Shown: one piece after another, positions 1-7,270 of the stretch
Numbering within the stretch: the first letter of the stretch is position 1
How the letters are laid out: each line of letters opens with the position of its first letter
Assembly: GCA_947475205.1 (NCBI GenBank)
Contig: CANJNG010000018.1
Coordinates: forward strand, 1-41,280
Source of the DNA: Bacteroidota bacterium
GTDB taxonomy: Bacteria > Bacteroidota > Bacteroidia > JAIBAJ01
Length of the DNA: 41,280 bases
Direction: 5' to 3'
Program-made: the position numbers and the translations under genes
The notes under the pieces: generated by a model
Told to the model about the DNA's origin: nothing
Database searches by the model: none
What the model saw: only the letters and a program-made list of their open reading frames with translations

Positions 1-1
1 A

Positions 2-79
2 ACACAAAACTTGATGGTGGGTTATATCGAAGTAGGCGATTATCTCGCTTGGAAATACTTCATTGAAAAATGTAGGTAG
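2..79 (+). CDS. C-terminal end of an unidentified protein (partial)
   Basis: An open frame enters from the left edge and stops at TAG 77-79. It gives 25 residues with a plausible amphipathic, aromatic-rich composition ending in WKYFIEKCR. The stretch around GYIEVGDYLAWKYF loosely resembles the helix pair of a tetratricopeptide repeat, but one fragment is too short to assign. The neighbouring operon runs towards it, so the two would be convergent. Chance coding cannot be excluded. I do not recognise the gene. Confidence 0.35.
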   Translation, partial: TQNLMVGYIEVGDYLAWKYFIEKCR

Positions 80-281
80 AATGGGGATTATATTTAAACC
101 ATAAATGTAGACTTTTATCTTTTACTCCCCAACTTTTGACGCTGACCCATTGTATTGCAAATGTAGACGTTTTATTAGGGAAATTATAGTTTGGATATTG
201 CAAACATCCTTATTGTCCTCCCCTATTGCAAACGATGGCAATTGGGGTTAAAGCAAACTGGTAGCTATGGCTTACTTAAGC
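80..281. other. Intergenic region with short direct repeats
   Basis: This stretch separates the edge fragment from the end of the kdsC-like gene. The 9-mer TATTGCAAA occurs three times (153-161, 196-204, 224-232). The 10-mer AAATGTAGAC occurs twice (about 103-112 and 159-168), each time followed by a T-rich run. No convincing hairpin terminator and no coding frame were seen. The repeats could be regulatory or debris of an element; the function is unknown. Confidence 0.4.
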
Positions 282-749
282 TTATATATCCAAATACGTT
301 TCAATAAACTCACGCACACAGGCATCGCCGCCATTTTTGCTGAGTTGAATTTTTGAAATTGCTTTTATTTTTGCTACAGCATCTGCAGGGCAAGCCGAAA
401 TACCAACGGACTTCATGCATTCCATATCGTTTACATCATCGCCAATATAGGCCACATCGGTAAGCTTTATTTGAAGTCGGTAACACCAACCGTTTAATAT
501 GTCTATTTTCTTATCTGCACCAACATATACATATTCAATGCCCAGCAAGTCAGCCCGGCGTTGAATAAGGTTTTTGTTGATTCCATTGCTGATTATTCCA
601 ATGGGAATATGTTTGCTCAATGCTCGGATTGCAATCCCATCCTTGGTGTTGAATTTCTTAAACTCATCACCACTTTCAGAATAATACATACCGCCATCAG
701 TAAGGACACCATCCACATCGAGAATTAATAACTTGAAAGGAATATTCAT
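282..749 (-). CDS. KdsC-like HAD phosphatase (3-deoxy-ulosonate-phosphate phosphatase family)
   Basis: This is a 155-residue HAD-superfamily hydrolase without a cap domain, the usual size of KdsC, which removes phosphate from KDO-8-phosphate in the cytoplasm. HAD motif I is DVDGVLTDG (residues 11-19, nucleophile Asp11). Motif II Ser is in IISNG (about 54), the conserved Lys lies near 80-81, and motif IV is GDDVND (103-108). I place the start at ATG 749, which overlaps the stop of the upstream DAHP-synthase-like gene in TGATG; a TTG one codon earlier is possible. It is the last gene of a tightly coupled operon. Because the partner synthase is DAHPS-like rather than KdsA-like, the true substrate may not be KDO-8-P, so I give no gene symbol. 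N-acylneuraminate-9-phosphatase-type activity is an alternative within the same family. Confidence 0.85.
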   Translation of the reverse strand: MNIPFKLLILDVDGVLTDGGMYYSESGDEFKKFNTKDGIAIRALSKHIPIGIISNGINKNLIQRRADLLGIEYVYVGADKKIDILNGWCYRLQIKLTDVAYIGDDVNDMECMKSVGISACPADAVAKIKAISKIQLSKNGGDACVREFIETYLDI

Positions 750-1747
750 CAAATTATATTTTTACCCACTGCAGTGGCAATAGTTTTCAGTTCGCCGTGA
801 AGTTTACTAAACGTGGGATGGTCGAGTTGCTGCGAAGCATCGCTTTTGGCCACTTTAGGGTTTGGATGCACCTCTATTAATAGTCCATCGCAACCAAAGG
901 CTGTGGATGCTTTTGCTAAATCGGGTACACCATAAGCATAACCCATTGCGTGGCTAGGGTCGAGAATTACGGGTAAATTGGTGTGATATTTCAAATATGC
1001 TGCACCGCACAAATCAAAGGTGAATCGGGTTTTGGTTTCGAAAGTTCGGATACCGCGTTCGCATAAAATAACCTGTTCGTTTCCTCGGCTTAAAATAAAC
1101 TCAGCAGCTTGCACAAACTCCTGCAAGGTGGAGCCGAAGCCCCGTTTGAGCAAAACCGGTTTACGAGCGTCACCGCAGCTTTTCAAAATCCCTTGGTCAT
1201 ACATGGCCTTAGCCCCAATCTGTATAATGTCGGCATACTCTATTACATCGGCAACGTGTGTTGAATCCTTCACCTCCGAAATAATATTGAGGCCATATTT
1301 CTTTCGAACCTCGGCCAACATTTTTAAACCTTCTAATCCCAAACCCTGAAAACTATAGGGTGATGTGCGGGGCTTGTAGCATCCGGCACGAAGGGTTTTG
1401 ATTCCCAAACCCACCAACATTTCTGCAGTTTGTTCGATCTGTTCCCAACTTTCGATAGAGCAGGGGCCGGCAATAACGCTCATGTTATTTGATGTTCCGC
1501 CTATAACCGTATTGCCCCATTTTATCTCCCTAAGTTCATTGCGATAGCTTAAACTAGCTAATTGAATATCGCTTTCCATTGGCCAAAAACCATCTGCTTT
1601 TGCTTTCAATTCATCACTGATTGTCTTAGTGGCTGATGGAGTTACAAGAATTGCATGGACGCTATTATGATAATGAATGGCTTCCAACTGCTGAGCAATG
1701 GTAGTCGCTTCGGTTTCGTTAATTTCTTTTTTTAGATGAATGATCAT
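749..1747 (-). CDS. DAHP-synthase-like enzyme (type I-beta, divergent)
   Basis: The 332-residue protein matches the type I-beta 3-deoxy-7-phosphoheptulonate synthase layout. An N-terminal ferredoxin-like segment (about 1-75) precedes a TIM barrel with AGPCSIE (93-99), the E4P-binding KPRTSP (125-130), QIGAK (176-180), CERGIRTFE (229-237), DPSHAMG (263-269) and EVHP (292-295). Family members condense PEP with erythrose-4-phosphate. Several usually invariant places differ. IGARNxQN reads IGAKAMYDQ, TRNTLD reads TRFTFD, and the Arg after the PSH motif (PSHxxGxR) is missing (PSHAMGYAY). There is no chorismate-mutase domain. Its ATG shares ATGA with the upstream RPE-CBS stop, and it is followed directly by a KdsC-like phosphatase. 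I infer either a specialised paralogue making a 3-deoxy sugar acid or an ordinary shikimate-entry enzyme that has drifted. Confidence 0.8.
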   Translation of the reverse strand: MIIHLKKEINETEATTIAQQLEAIHYHNSVHAILVTPSATKTISDELKAKADGFWPMESDIQLASLSYRNELREIKWGNTVIGGTSNNMSVIAGPCSIESWEQIEQTAEMLVGLGIKTLRAGCYKPRTSPYSFQGLGLEGLKMLAEVRKKYGLNIISEVKDSTHVADVIEYADIIQIGAKAMYDQGILKSCGDARKPVLLKRGFGSTLQEFVQAAEFILSRGNEQVILCERGIRTFETKTRFTFDLCGAAYLKYHTNLPVILDPSHAMGYAYGVPDLAKASTAFGCDGLLIEVHPNPKVAKSDASQQLDHPTFSKLHGELKTIATAVGKNII

Positions 1748-2748
1748 AGTTCGCCTTTTATTAAATGTGTAAATAAAATTGCCCCGCTAAGTTTGTTGTT
1801 ATCATCGGTTACGGGTAAATACTGTAATGGGAAATTGCACTGTTTTATGAATTTCAGCAAGTCGTGAATGGTGCTGTTTTCGTTTAAATGCAAGGGTTTG
1901 GGGTTAATAATGTCTTGGGGGTTGATGGCATTCAAGTTTTGAATGTTTTTCAAAAGTCCTTTTCTTACATCAGCATTACTAATCAGTCCCGTTAACTTTC
2001 CTGATGAATCAACCACCAAGGTAAAGGCCATTTTATAGGAATCAATGCTTTTCAGAGCCTTTTCAAAGCTCAATTCATTTTCCTGAATAATGGGTAACTC
2101 GTCAGGCGTCATCATAAAATCCTTAAGCAAATAATGCGACCCAACCACCTCTTTCTTTAGGTTTAACAAGGCAACCCCTATGGATTTACTGAATAAGTAG
2201 GACCCAACTACAGCACATTCCACCCCTAAGTTTCTAAGAATAAAACTCACTTCGGCGTTTACTCCGCCGTCTACCTGAATTGCAACGCCGGGATATTTGT
2301 GCTGAAACTCTCGAATCCGTTTAAAAGTGTTTTTATCAAAAATTCCACCACTCTGGCCCGGTGTGGTAGTCATCAGCAATACAAAACTACACTCGCTTTT
2401 ATACTCTTCAAAAACATCAATTGGTGTGGATGAAGTAATGGCTAAGCCAATTTCGGCATTCAGCACTTTCGGGAAATTCACTTTTCCTTTTAAATTTTCG
2501 TATTGAAATGAAACCTGCTGAATTTGGTGGGATGATATAGCTGCAAAAAACCGTTCGGGAGAATTGGAGATGATGTGCAAATCTACCGGCGTTTTGCTTG
2601 TTTGATTTATATAGGAAATATCGGCAAATACGGCTTCATTGTCATTGCAATCGATATGAAACAAGTCCACTTCGTAGTTGTCTAATTCGGCTACAACATT
2701 TTCGATTGTAGCAGTTTTAGAACTGTAAATTGAGGCCGAAATTTTCAA
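1744..2748 (-). CDS. Ribulose-phosphate 3-epimerase-like domain fused to a CBS-domain pair
   Basis: Residues 1 to about 200 form an RPE-type TIM barrel. The metal ligands of ribulose-5-phosphate 3-epimerase are recognisable: His31 and Asp33 in FHIDCND, His58 in DLHII, Asp160 in IQVDGG. The phosphate loop TTTPGQSGG is at about 127-135. The Met that normally follows HxDxM is Asn. Residues about 210-334 look like two CBS motifs (AFTLVVDSSGKLTGLISNAD and YLPVTDDNNKLSGAILF). CBS pairs bind adenosyl nucleotides and are found on KdsD arabinose-5-phosphate isomerase, but there on a SIS domain, not an RPE barrel. The start is a TTG, 10 bp after the upstream stop. It overlaps the next gene by 4 bp. The epimerase may supply or sense a pentose phosphate for the DAHPS-like and KdsC-like partners; this is inference. 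Confidence 0.75.
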   Translation of the reverse strand: MKISASIYSSKTATIENVVAELDNYEVDLFHIDCNDNEAVFADISYINQTSKTPVDLHIISNSPERFFAAISSHQIQQVSFQYENLKGKVNFPKVLNAEIGLAITSSTPIDVFEEYKSECSFVLLMTTTPGQSGGIFDKNTFKRIREFQHKYPGVAIQVDGGVNAEVSFILRNLGVECAVVGSYLFSKSIGVALLNLKKEVVGSHYLLKDFMMTPDELPIIQENELSFEKALKSIDSYKMAFTLVVDSSGKLTGLISNADVRKGLLKNIQNLNAINPQDIINPKPLHLNENSTIHDLLKFIKQCNFPLQYLPVTDDNNKLSGAILFTHLIKGEL

Positions 2749-2758
2749 TTAAGCGATG

Positions 2759-5700
2759 CTATATCTGAACACCAATAATGCAAATATCATCAACTTGCTC
2801 TAGCGTACCTTTCCAATTGGTAAATATGTCGAGCAGAATTTCCTTTTGAACAGTCATTGGTTTTTGTTCAATGGTGATAAGCGTATCTTTAAATTTCCCT
2901 TTATAGAATTTCTTTCCTTCGGGTCCTCCAAACTGATCGGCATATCCATCTGAAAACAGATAAACTCTATCTCCTTTTTGAAGTTGAATTTCATTGTTTT
3001 TGAAATTCTGGTCGCCATATAAATCAGTTGATCCAATTGGTCGGCGATCGGCTTTTATTTCCGTTAATTCGCCTTTTCGGATAAGCACCAAGGGGTTATA
3101 GGCTCCGGCATATTCAATAACCAAGGTATCCACATCAAATACACAAAGCGACATATCCATTCCGTCTCGAACTTTCCGACCTTCACTATTGGTGTAGGAA
3201 GTATGCAGGGTTTCGTTTACATATTTATTCAGGTAATCTAATATCTTAGAAGCCGTTAAGATTTTGTTTTCTTTGATTGCCTGATTCAAGGCATTGTGTC
3301 CAACAATACTCATAAATGCACCCGGAACACCATGCCCCGTGCAATCTACTACGGCAAAAACCATTTTGTTGCCCACTTTCTCCATCCAGTAGAAGTCGCC
3401 ACTTACAATATCTTTGGGTTTATAGAGCACAAACGCTCCTGCAAAACATTCCATGAAGGTGCTATCGGGCGGGAGGATAGCTTCCTGAATAGTTTTGGCA
3501 TAGTTTATACTATCCAACACCTCATTATTCTTCTTTTCAATCAACTCCTTTTGGTGGCTGATTTCAATGTTCTGAGATGTGATTTTGCTATTAGCTAAGC
3601 GGATTTGAATGTATGAAAACACCCCAGACGCCGCTATGAGTAACAGTATTGCATAAAACCACCAAGTACGCCAAAAGGGAGGATTAATGGTAAACTTAAA
3701 CGAGATTGGCTTTTCATTCCAAACACCGTCAGCATTGCAGGACTTTACAAAAAACTCATATTCTCCAAATGGAAGGTTCGGATAGGAGATTTCATTTTTT
3801 GTGGTAGGGACACAATAACCATCTTCATACCCTTTCAAATAATATTGATAACGTATTTTTAAGGGGTAATAATTGCTTACCCCCACAAAAGAAAACGTTA
3901 AGTGGTTTTCTGAAAAACCAAGTTCTAAATCAATTGGCAAATCATTTTCATCCAACTTTTCGGCCTTTTTGCTCCAATCTGTGGTATCGGAAAAAAGTTT
4001 AATATCTTTAAACATCAAGAAAGGAGCAGAAGTGTTTGGAATATCAAATTCAGGCTGAAAGACCAAGACTCCCTTAGCCGTTCCAAAGAAAATATGCCCT
4101 GTGGGTTCGTCCACTAAAATTGCTCTTGAATTGCAGCTTTGGCCTAAGAACCCCGACTCTAAATCATAGCATTTAACATGAACCTTACCTTTATTCTCTT
4201 TATCAAATTCAATCTTCGCAAATCCATTCGAAAGGCCGGCCCACATCACACCTTTTTTATCTATGGTCAGTGATGAAATTTGATTAGAAATTAATCCCGA
4301 ATTTTCTATTGTGTAATTGTATACATTTTGATTATCCCATCTGTAAATGCCTTTATCCGTAGCGAAGAAATAATCACCACTTGCATTTTTGATTATCTGC
4401 TTAACAGGGGTTTTAATTTCCTTTTCCAACTTAGTCATCGGCACTTCGAGGTAGTCGGGATAGGTTAAAACTTTTAAGCCTTTTGTATATCCAATCCATA
4501 AGGAACTATTATCGTCTTGATATATATCGTTTACAAATTCATTTTGTGAACCTAAAACCTTGGTTATTTGCTGAACAGGTCTGAATGTTTCGTTTTCCAA
4601 TTTCCATACTGAACTGGTTGTTGCCGCTAACATGTCATGTAAGTTTGTTTCAATTAATTTCAGACTTCTTACTTTTTCAGTATGCCCGGGTTTCCCTGAC
4701 TCGCTAAAGAAAAGTTCCATTCCCTTTTTGCCTGAAATCCGAAAAACAGTTCCAGAGTTACCAACAAATAATTCTTGATTTTCATTAACTAAAATAGATG
4801 AAATAGGGGTTGGGTTTTTGAAATTTATGTTTGGAATACTATCAAATTGGTTGTTGTTTAGATTAAACACCCCTTTCTGGCTACCGGCATATATTTTACC
4901 ATAAGCATCTTTAATTAAAGACTCCACTTCAATCAGTGACCCCTCATTTCCTCCTTCGGGATGGTTATAAAACAAAAAACGTTCAGATGATAGTTTGGAA
5001 ATACCATCAGATTTTGACCCGAACCACATATTCCCTTCCCTGTCTTGAATAATTCGCCAAATATCGCTTTTTACTAAACCCTGAGCTTCTGTATAAACAG
5101 TTGCTCGCCCTTTTGCTATACGATATAGACCACTTTCAGACCCAATCCACAATACGCCACTTTTATCAACTTGATAATTGTAGTATGCTTTTGGAATTGT
5201 GTCCAAACCGGGGAATGCTAATTTCTTTAATCGAATAATTGAATCGCCCGGAGCTATGTTGGCATTTTCGTCTAATTCATATATACATTTATGTCCAAGA
5301 ACCCAAAATTTACCCTCACCTCTGTAATAAACTGAATACACTACTCCATACTGAATCCCGTTGTTCTTATCATAGATTTTAAAATCTTTACCATCCCAAC
5401 ATATCGCACCGCCTTTAACCGTACTAAACCATATTCTTCCCAAATGGTCTTCTTCAATGTTCGTTACAGTTACACCTGAAAAAGGATACTTTTCTTGAAA
5501 TTTTGTAACAACAGTATCTTTAAGTAAAGCAACGCCTTTTGCCAGCCCCAACCATACTCTCTTTTTAGAATCTTTAAAAATTTTTACAATTCCGCTTGTT
5601 GTAAGGCTGTCTTTATCATTTGCCAATCGGAATCTTTTTCCATCATTGGAAATGTTTAGTCCTTTTAGCGTGCCTATCAATATCCTTTTCTTTTCATCTT

Positions 5701-5974
5701 GGCCAATAGCATATACAGCATTGCTTAAAATTCCATTTTTTTCAGTATAATTAATGAATGTCCTTCCATCAAATTTAAAGACTCCGCCATTTGCCGTACC
5801 AATCCATATTAAATCATCATGTGATTGGTAAATACTAATTATTCGAGGAGCCTTCAGTCCATTTTCAACTGTGTAATTCTCGAAAGCTAATGTTTGGGCT
5901 TTAAGTGGGTTAATTCCACAAAAAATACCGACAAAAGCCAAGATTAAATAAAACAGTTTAAAACTCTTATACAC
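2759..5974 (-). CDS. Two-component-regulator-type beta-propeller sensor with SpoIIE/PP2C phosphatase output
   Basis: The 1071-residue protein begins with a signal peptide or anchor (cut near PLKAQ, about 27). It continues with many propeller blades (repeats like DSKKRVWLGLAKGV and DREGNMWFGSKSDG), then a Y_Y_Y domain ending at INPPFW. One membrane helix follows (about 769-790), then a short coiled coil and a SpoIIE-type PP2C phosphatase (about 835-1071). Metal-site motifs are SGDFYW (858-863), DCTGHG (877-882), DGMDMS (937-942), SDGYAD (1008-1013) and DD 1062-1063, so it looks active. The propeller should lie in the periplasm and the phosphatase in the cytoplasm. Such phosphatases usually act on anti-sigma-factor antagonists; no partner is encoded here. 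The start is GTG, about 20 bases after the likely transcription start set by a TACCTTTG box. It heads the sugar-phosphate operon, an unusual pairing. Confidence 0.88.
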   Translation of the reverse strand: MYKSFKLFYLILAFVGIFCGINPLKAQTLAFENYTVENGLKAPRIISIYQSHDDLIWIGTANGGVFKFDGRTFINYTEKNGILSNAVYAIGQDEKKRILIGTLKGLNISNDGKRFRLANDKDSLTTSGIVKIFKDSKKRVWLGLAKGVALLKDTVVTKFQEKYPFSGVTVTNIEEDHLGRIWFSTVKGGAICWDGKDFKIYDKNNGIQYGVVYSVYYRGEGKFWVLGHKCIYELDENANIAPGDSIIRLKKLAFPGLDTIPKAYYNYQVDKSGVLWIGSESGLYRIAKGRATVYTEAQGLVKSDIWRIIQDREGNMWFGSKSDGISKLSSERFLFYNHPEGGNEGSLIEVESLIKDAYGKIYAGSQKGVFNLNNNQFDSIPNINFKNPTPISSILVNENQELFVGNSGTVFRISGKKGMELFFSESGKPGHTEKVRSLKLIETNLHDMLAATTSSVWKLENETFRPVQQITKVLGSQNEFVNDIYQDDNSSLWIGYTKGLKVLTYPDYLEVPMTKLEKEIKTPVKQIIKNASGDYFFATDKGIYRWDNQNVYNYTIENSGLISNQISSLTIDKKGVMWAGLSNGFAKIEFDKENKGKVHVKCYDLESGFLGQSCNSRAILVDEPTGHIFFGTAKGVLVFQPEFDIPNTSAPFLMFKDIKLFSDTTDWSKKAEKLDENDLPIDLELGFSENHLTFSFVGVSNYYPLKIRYQYYLKGYEDGYCVPTTKNEISYPNLPFGEYEFFVKSCNADGVWNEKPISFKFTINPPFWRTWWFYAILLLIAASGVFSYIQIRLANSKITSQNIEISHQKELIEKKNNEVLDSINYAKTIQEAILPPDSTFMECFAGAFVLYKPKDIVSGDFYWMEKVGNKMVFAVVDCTGHGVPGAFMSIVGHNALNQAIKENKILTASKILDYLNKYVNETLHTSYTNSEGRKVRDGMDMSLCVFDVDTLVIEYAGAYNPLVLIRKGELTEIKADRRPIGSTDLYGDQNFKNNEIQLQKGDRVYLFSDGYADQFGGPEGKKFYKGKFKDTLITIEQKPMTVQKEILLDIFTNWKGTLEQVDDICIIGVQI

Positions 5975-5999
5975 TTATTAGTTTCGAAAATTGAAGGCT

Positions 6000-6007
6000 C
6001 AAAGGTA
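6000..6007 (-). promoter_or_regulatory. Bacteroidota -7 box TACCTTTG for the propeller/sugar-phosphate operon
   Basis: The minus strand reads TACCTTTG, an exact TAnnTTTG match, 26 bp before the GTG at 5974. No TTG at the expected -33 spacing was found. Confidence 0.5.
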
Positions 6008-6117
6008 AAAATATCAGTTAAAGAAAGAAACATTAAAAGCAAGTATTAGTATTTGATGCTTTCAGGCTAATTTATAGTGCCGATATCTGCATTTATGGCG
6101 ATTCAAACACACAAAGG

Positions 6118-6162
6118 CGGACAATTTGGCTTGCAAAAAATAAATTAACGACATTTTGTCCG
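6118..6162. promoter_or_regulatory. Perfect 7-bp inverted repeat upstream of hsp20
   Basis: CGGACAA (6118-6124) and TTGTCCG (6156-6162) are perfect inverted copies separated by 31 bp, about 75 bp upstream of the small heat shock gene. The distance fits an operator bound by a dimer or looped pair better than a stable hairpin. It is not the CIRCE element. The function is inferred only. Confidence 0.3.
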
Positions 6163-6235
6163 AAATATTCTTTCCTTTTTTCAATGGTTTGCAATTTGAT
6201 AAACGTTTTTCATAACAATTTAAAAATTATAAAAA

Positions 6236-6679
6236 ATGACACTTATTAAATTCAACCGTCCCGGAAAACAGTATGTATCTCCATTATGGAACAATGTTTT
6301 CAACGATTTCTTTCACGAAAATTCAGCTTTAGAACAAGCTAATTTTGTTCCTGCAGTAAATATTTTAGAAAAGCCAACCAGTTTTGAAATTCACATTTCA
6401 GCACCCGGGTTTGTAAAAGAAAACTTCAAAATTGCTGTGGAAAACGATTTACTATCGGTTAGTGGCGAACACAAAGCGGAAACTACTGAGGAAAATTTCG
6501 AAAAGAAATATACCCGCAAAGAGTTTGCTTTCGGTTCGTTTAAGCGTAGCTGGGCTTTACCCGAAAATGTAAACAGCGAAGACATTAAAGCTGTTTATGA
6601 AAACGGAATCTTGAAATTGGAAATTCCTAAGCTTACTGAAGAAAAAGTTATCACTACCCGTGAAATTAAAATAGGCTAA
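6236..6679 (+). CDS. Small heat shock protein, Hsp20/alpha-crystallin family
   Basis: The 147-residue protein has the layout of bacterial class A small heat shock proteins, ATP-independent holdases. A short N-terminal arm (PLWNNVFNDFF) precedes the alpha-crystallin domain (about 40-135). That domain includes FEIHISAPGFVKENFKIAVENDLL, the FGSFKRSWALPENV strand region and the diagnostic ENGILKLEIPK. The C-terminal tail is short. It is monocistronic: its own AT-rich upstream region holds an inverted repeat (6118-6162), and a strong terminator follows 23 bp after the stop. Heat-stress regulation is expected for the family, but the window shows no recognisable heat-shock operator. Confidence 0.95.
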   Translation: MTLIKFNRPGKQYVSPLWNNVFNDFFHENSALEQANFVPAVNILEKPTSFEIHISAPGFVKENFKIAVENDLLSVSGEHKAETTEENFEKKYTRKEFAFGSFKRSWALPENVNSEDIKAVYENGILKLEIPKLTEEKVITTREIKIG

Positions 6680-6702
6680 ACCTTAGGAACTACACTTGCT
6701 AT

Positions 6703-6748
6703 ACGCCACCCTTCCTTGATAATTTGAGGAAGGGTGGCGTTTGTTTTT
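6703..6748 (+). terminator. Strong intrinsic terminator after hsp20
   Basis: A perfect 14-bp stem (6703-6716 with 6727-6740) has a 10-nt loop and is followed by a T-rich run (TTGTTTTT). Confidence 0.9.
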
Positions 6749-6780
6749 AGAGACAAACAGATACCGTATCAACAGTTTTC

Positions 6781-6788
6781 TACATTTG
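6781..6788 (+). promoter_or_regulatory. -7 box TACATTTG immediately before the SPOR gene
   Basis: An exact TAnnTTTG match ends only 4 bp before the ATG at 6793. This implies a leaderless or nearly leaderless message if it is the true promoter. No TTG at -33 spacing was found. Confidence 0.4.
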
Positions 6789-6792
6789 CATC

Positions 6793-7221
6793 ATGTTTCA
6801 ACAGGCAAAATTGTTATTAGTAGGTGTAATTGCGGCCCTAATTTCAGCATCGACTGCTGTTTCGCAAACAGCATCTACTGCCGGTCATGTTGTTATTAAT
6901 GCTAATGATAATATTGATAAATTAGTGGAGGCATACACTAACGAAAACATTCGCAAAAAGGGTTGCGAAGGCTACCGGGTTCAGATACTATCTGAATCGG
7001 GCAACGACGCAAAAAAAAAGGCCAGTGATTCAAAGACGGCTTTCTTAACGCAATACCCTACCTATCCGGCCTATTTGCTTTTTCAAACACCGAATTTCAA
7101 AATCAGGGTGGGCGATTTCCGAACCAAACTAGAGGCTTATCGCTGTATGAAAGAAATACATGGCGGTTTCCCTAATGCTTTTGTGGTGAAAGATGATATC
7201 CAATTTCCACCGCTTGAATAA
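6793..7221 (+). CDS. Exported SPOR-domain protein
   Basis: The 142-residue protein has a Sec signal peptide (cut near AVSQ, about 25) and one SPOR domain (about 55-140). The domain shows GYRVQILSESG, the FLTQYPTYPAYLLFQTPNFKIRVGDFRTKLEA core and FPNAFVVKDDI. SPOR domains bind peptidoglycan stripped of stem peptides, often at division sites. In Bacteroidota short stand-alone SPOR proteins of this kind are common and mostly uncharacterised. The only Met in the N-terminal region is the first, so the start is fixed. The gene is monocistronic between the hsp20 terminator and a convergent gene. Confidence 0.88.
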   Translation: MFQQAKLLLVGVIAALISASTAVSQTASTAGHVVINANDNIDKLVEAYTNENIRKKGCEGYRVQILSESGNDAKKKASDSKTAFLTQYPTYPAYLLFQTPNFKIRVGDFRTKLEAYRCMKEIHGGFPNAFVVKDDIQFPPLE

Positions 7222-7270
7222 GTGGGGATTGTTGAACGAGTGATTTTCTCGCAAGGTGGCTGAAGTAGTT

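Noticed and set aside
282-1747. Canonical kdsA plus kdsC
   Set aside because: The synthase has the DAHPS motif KPRTSP instead of the KANRSS-type motif of KDO-8-P synthase.
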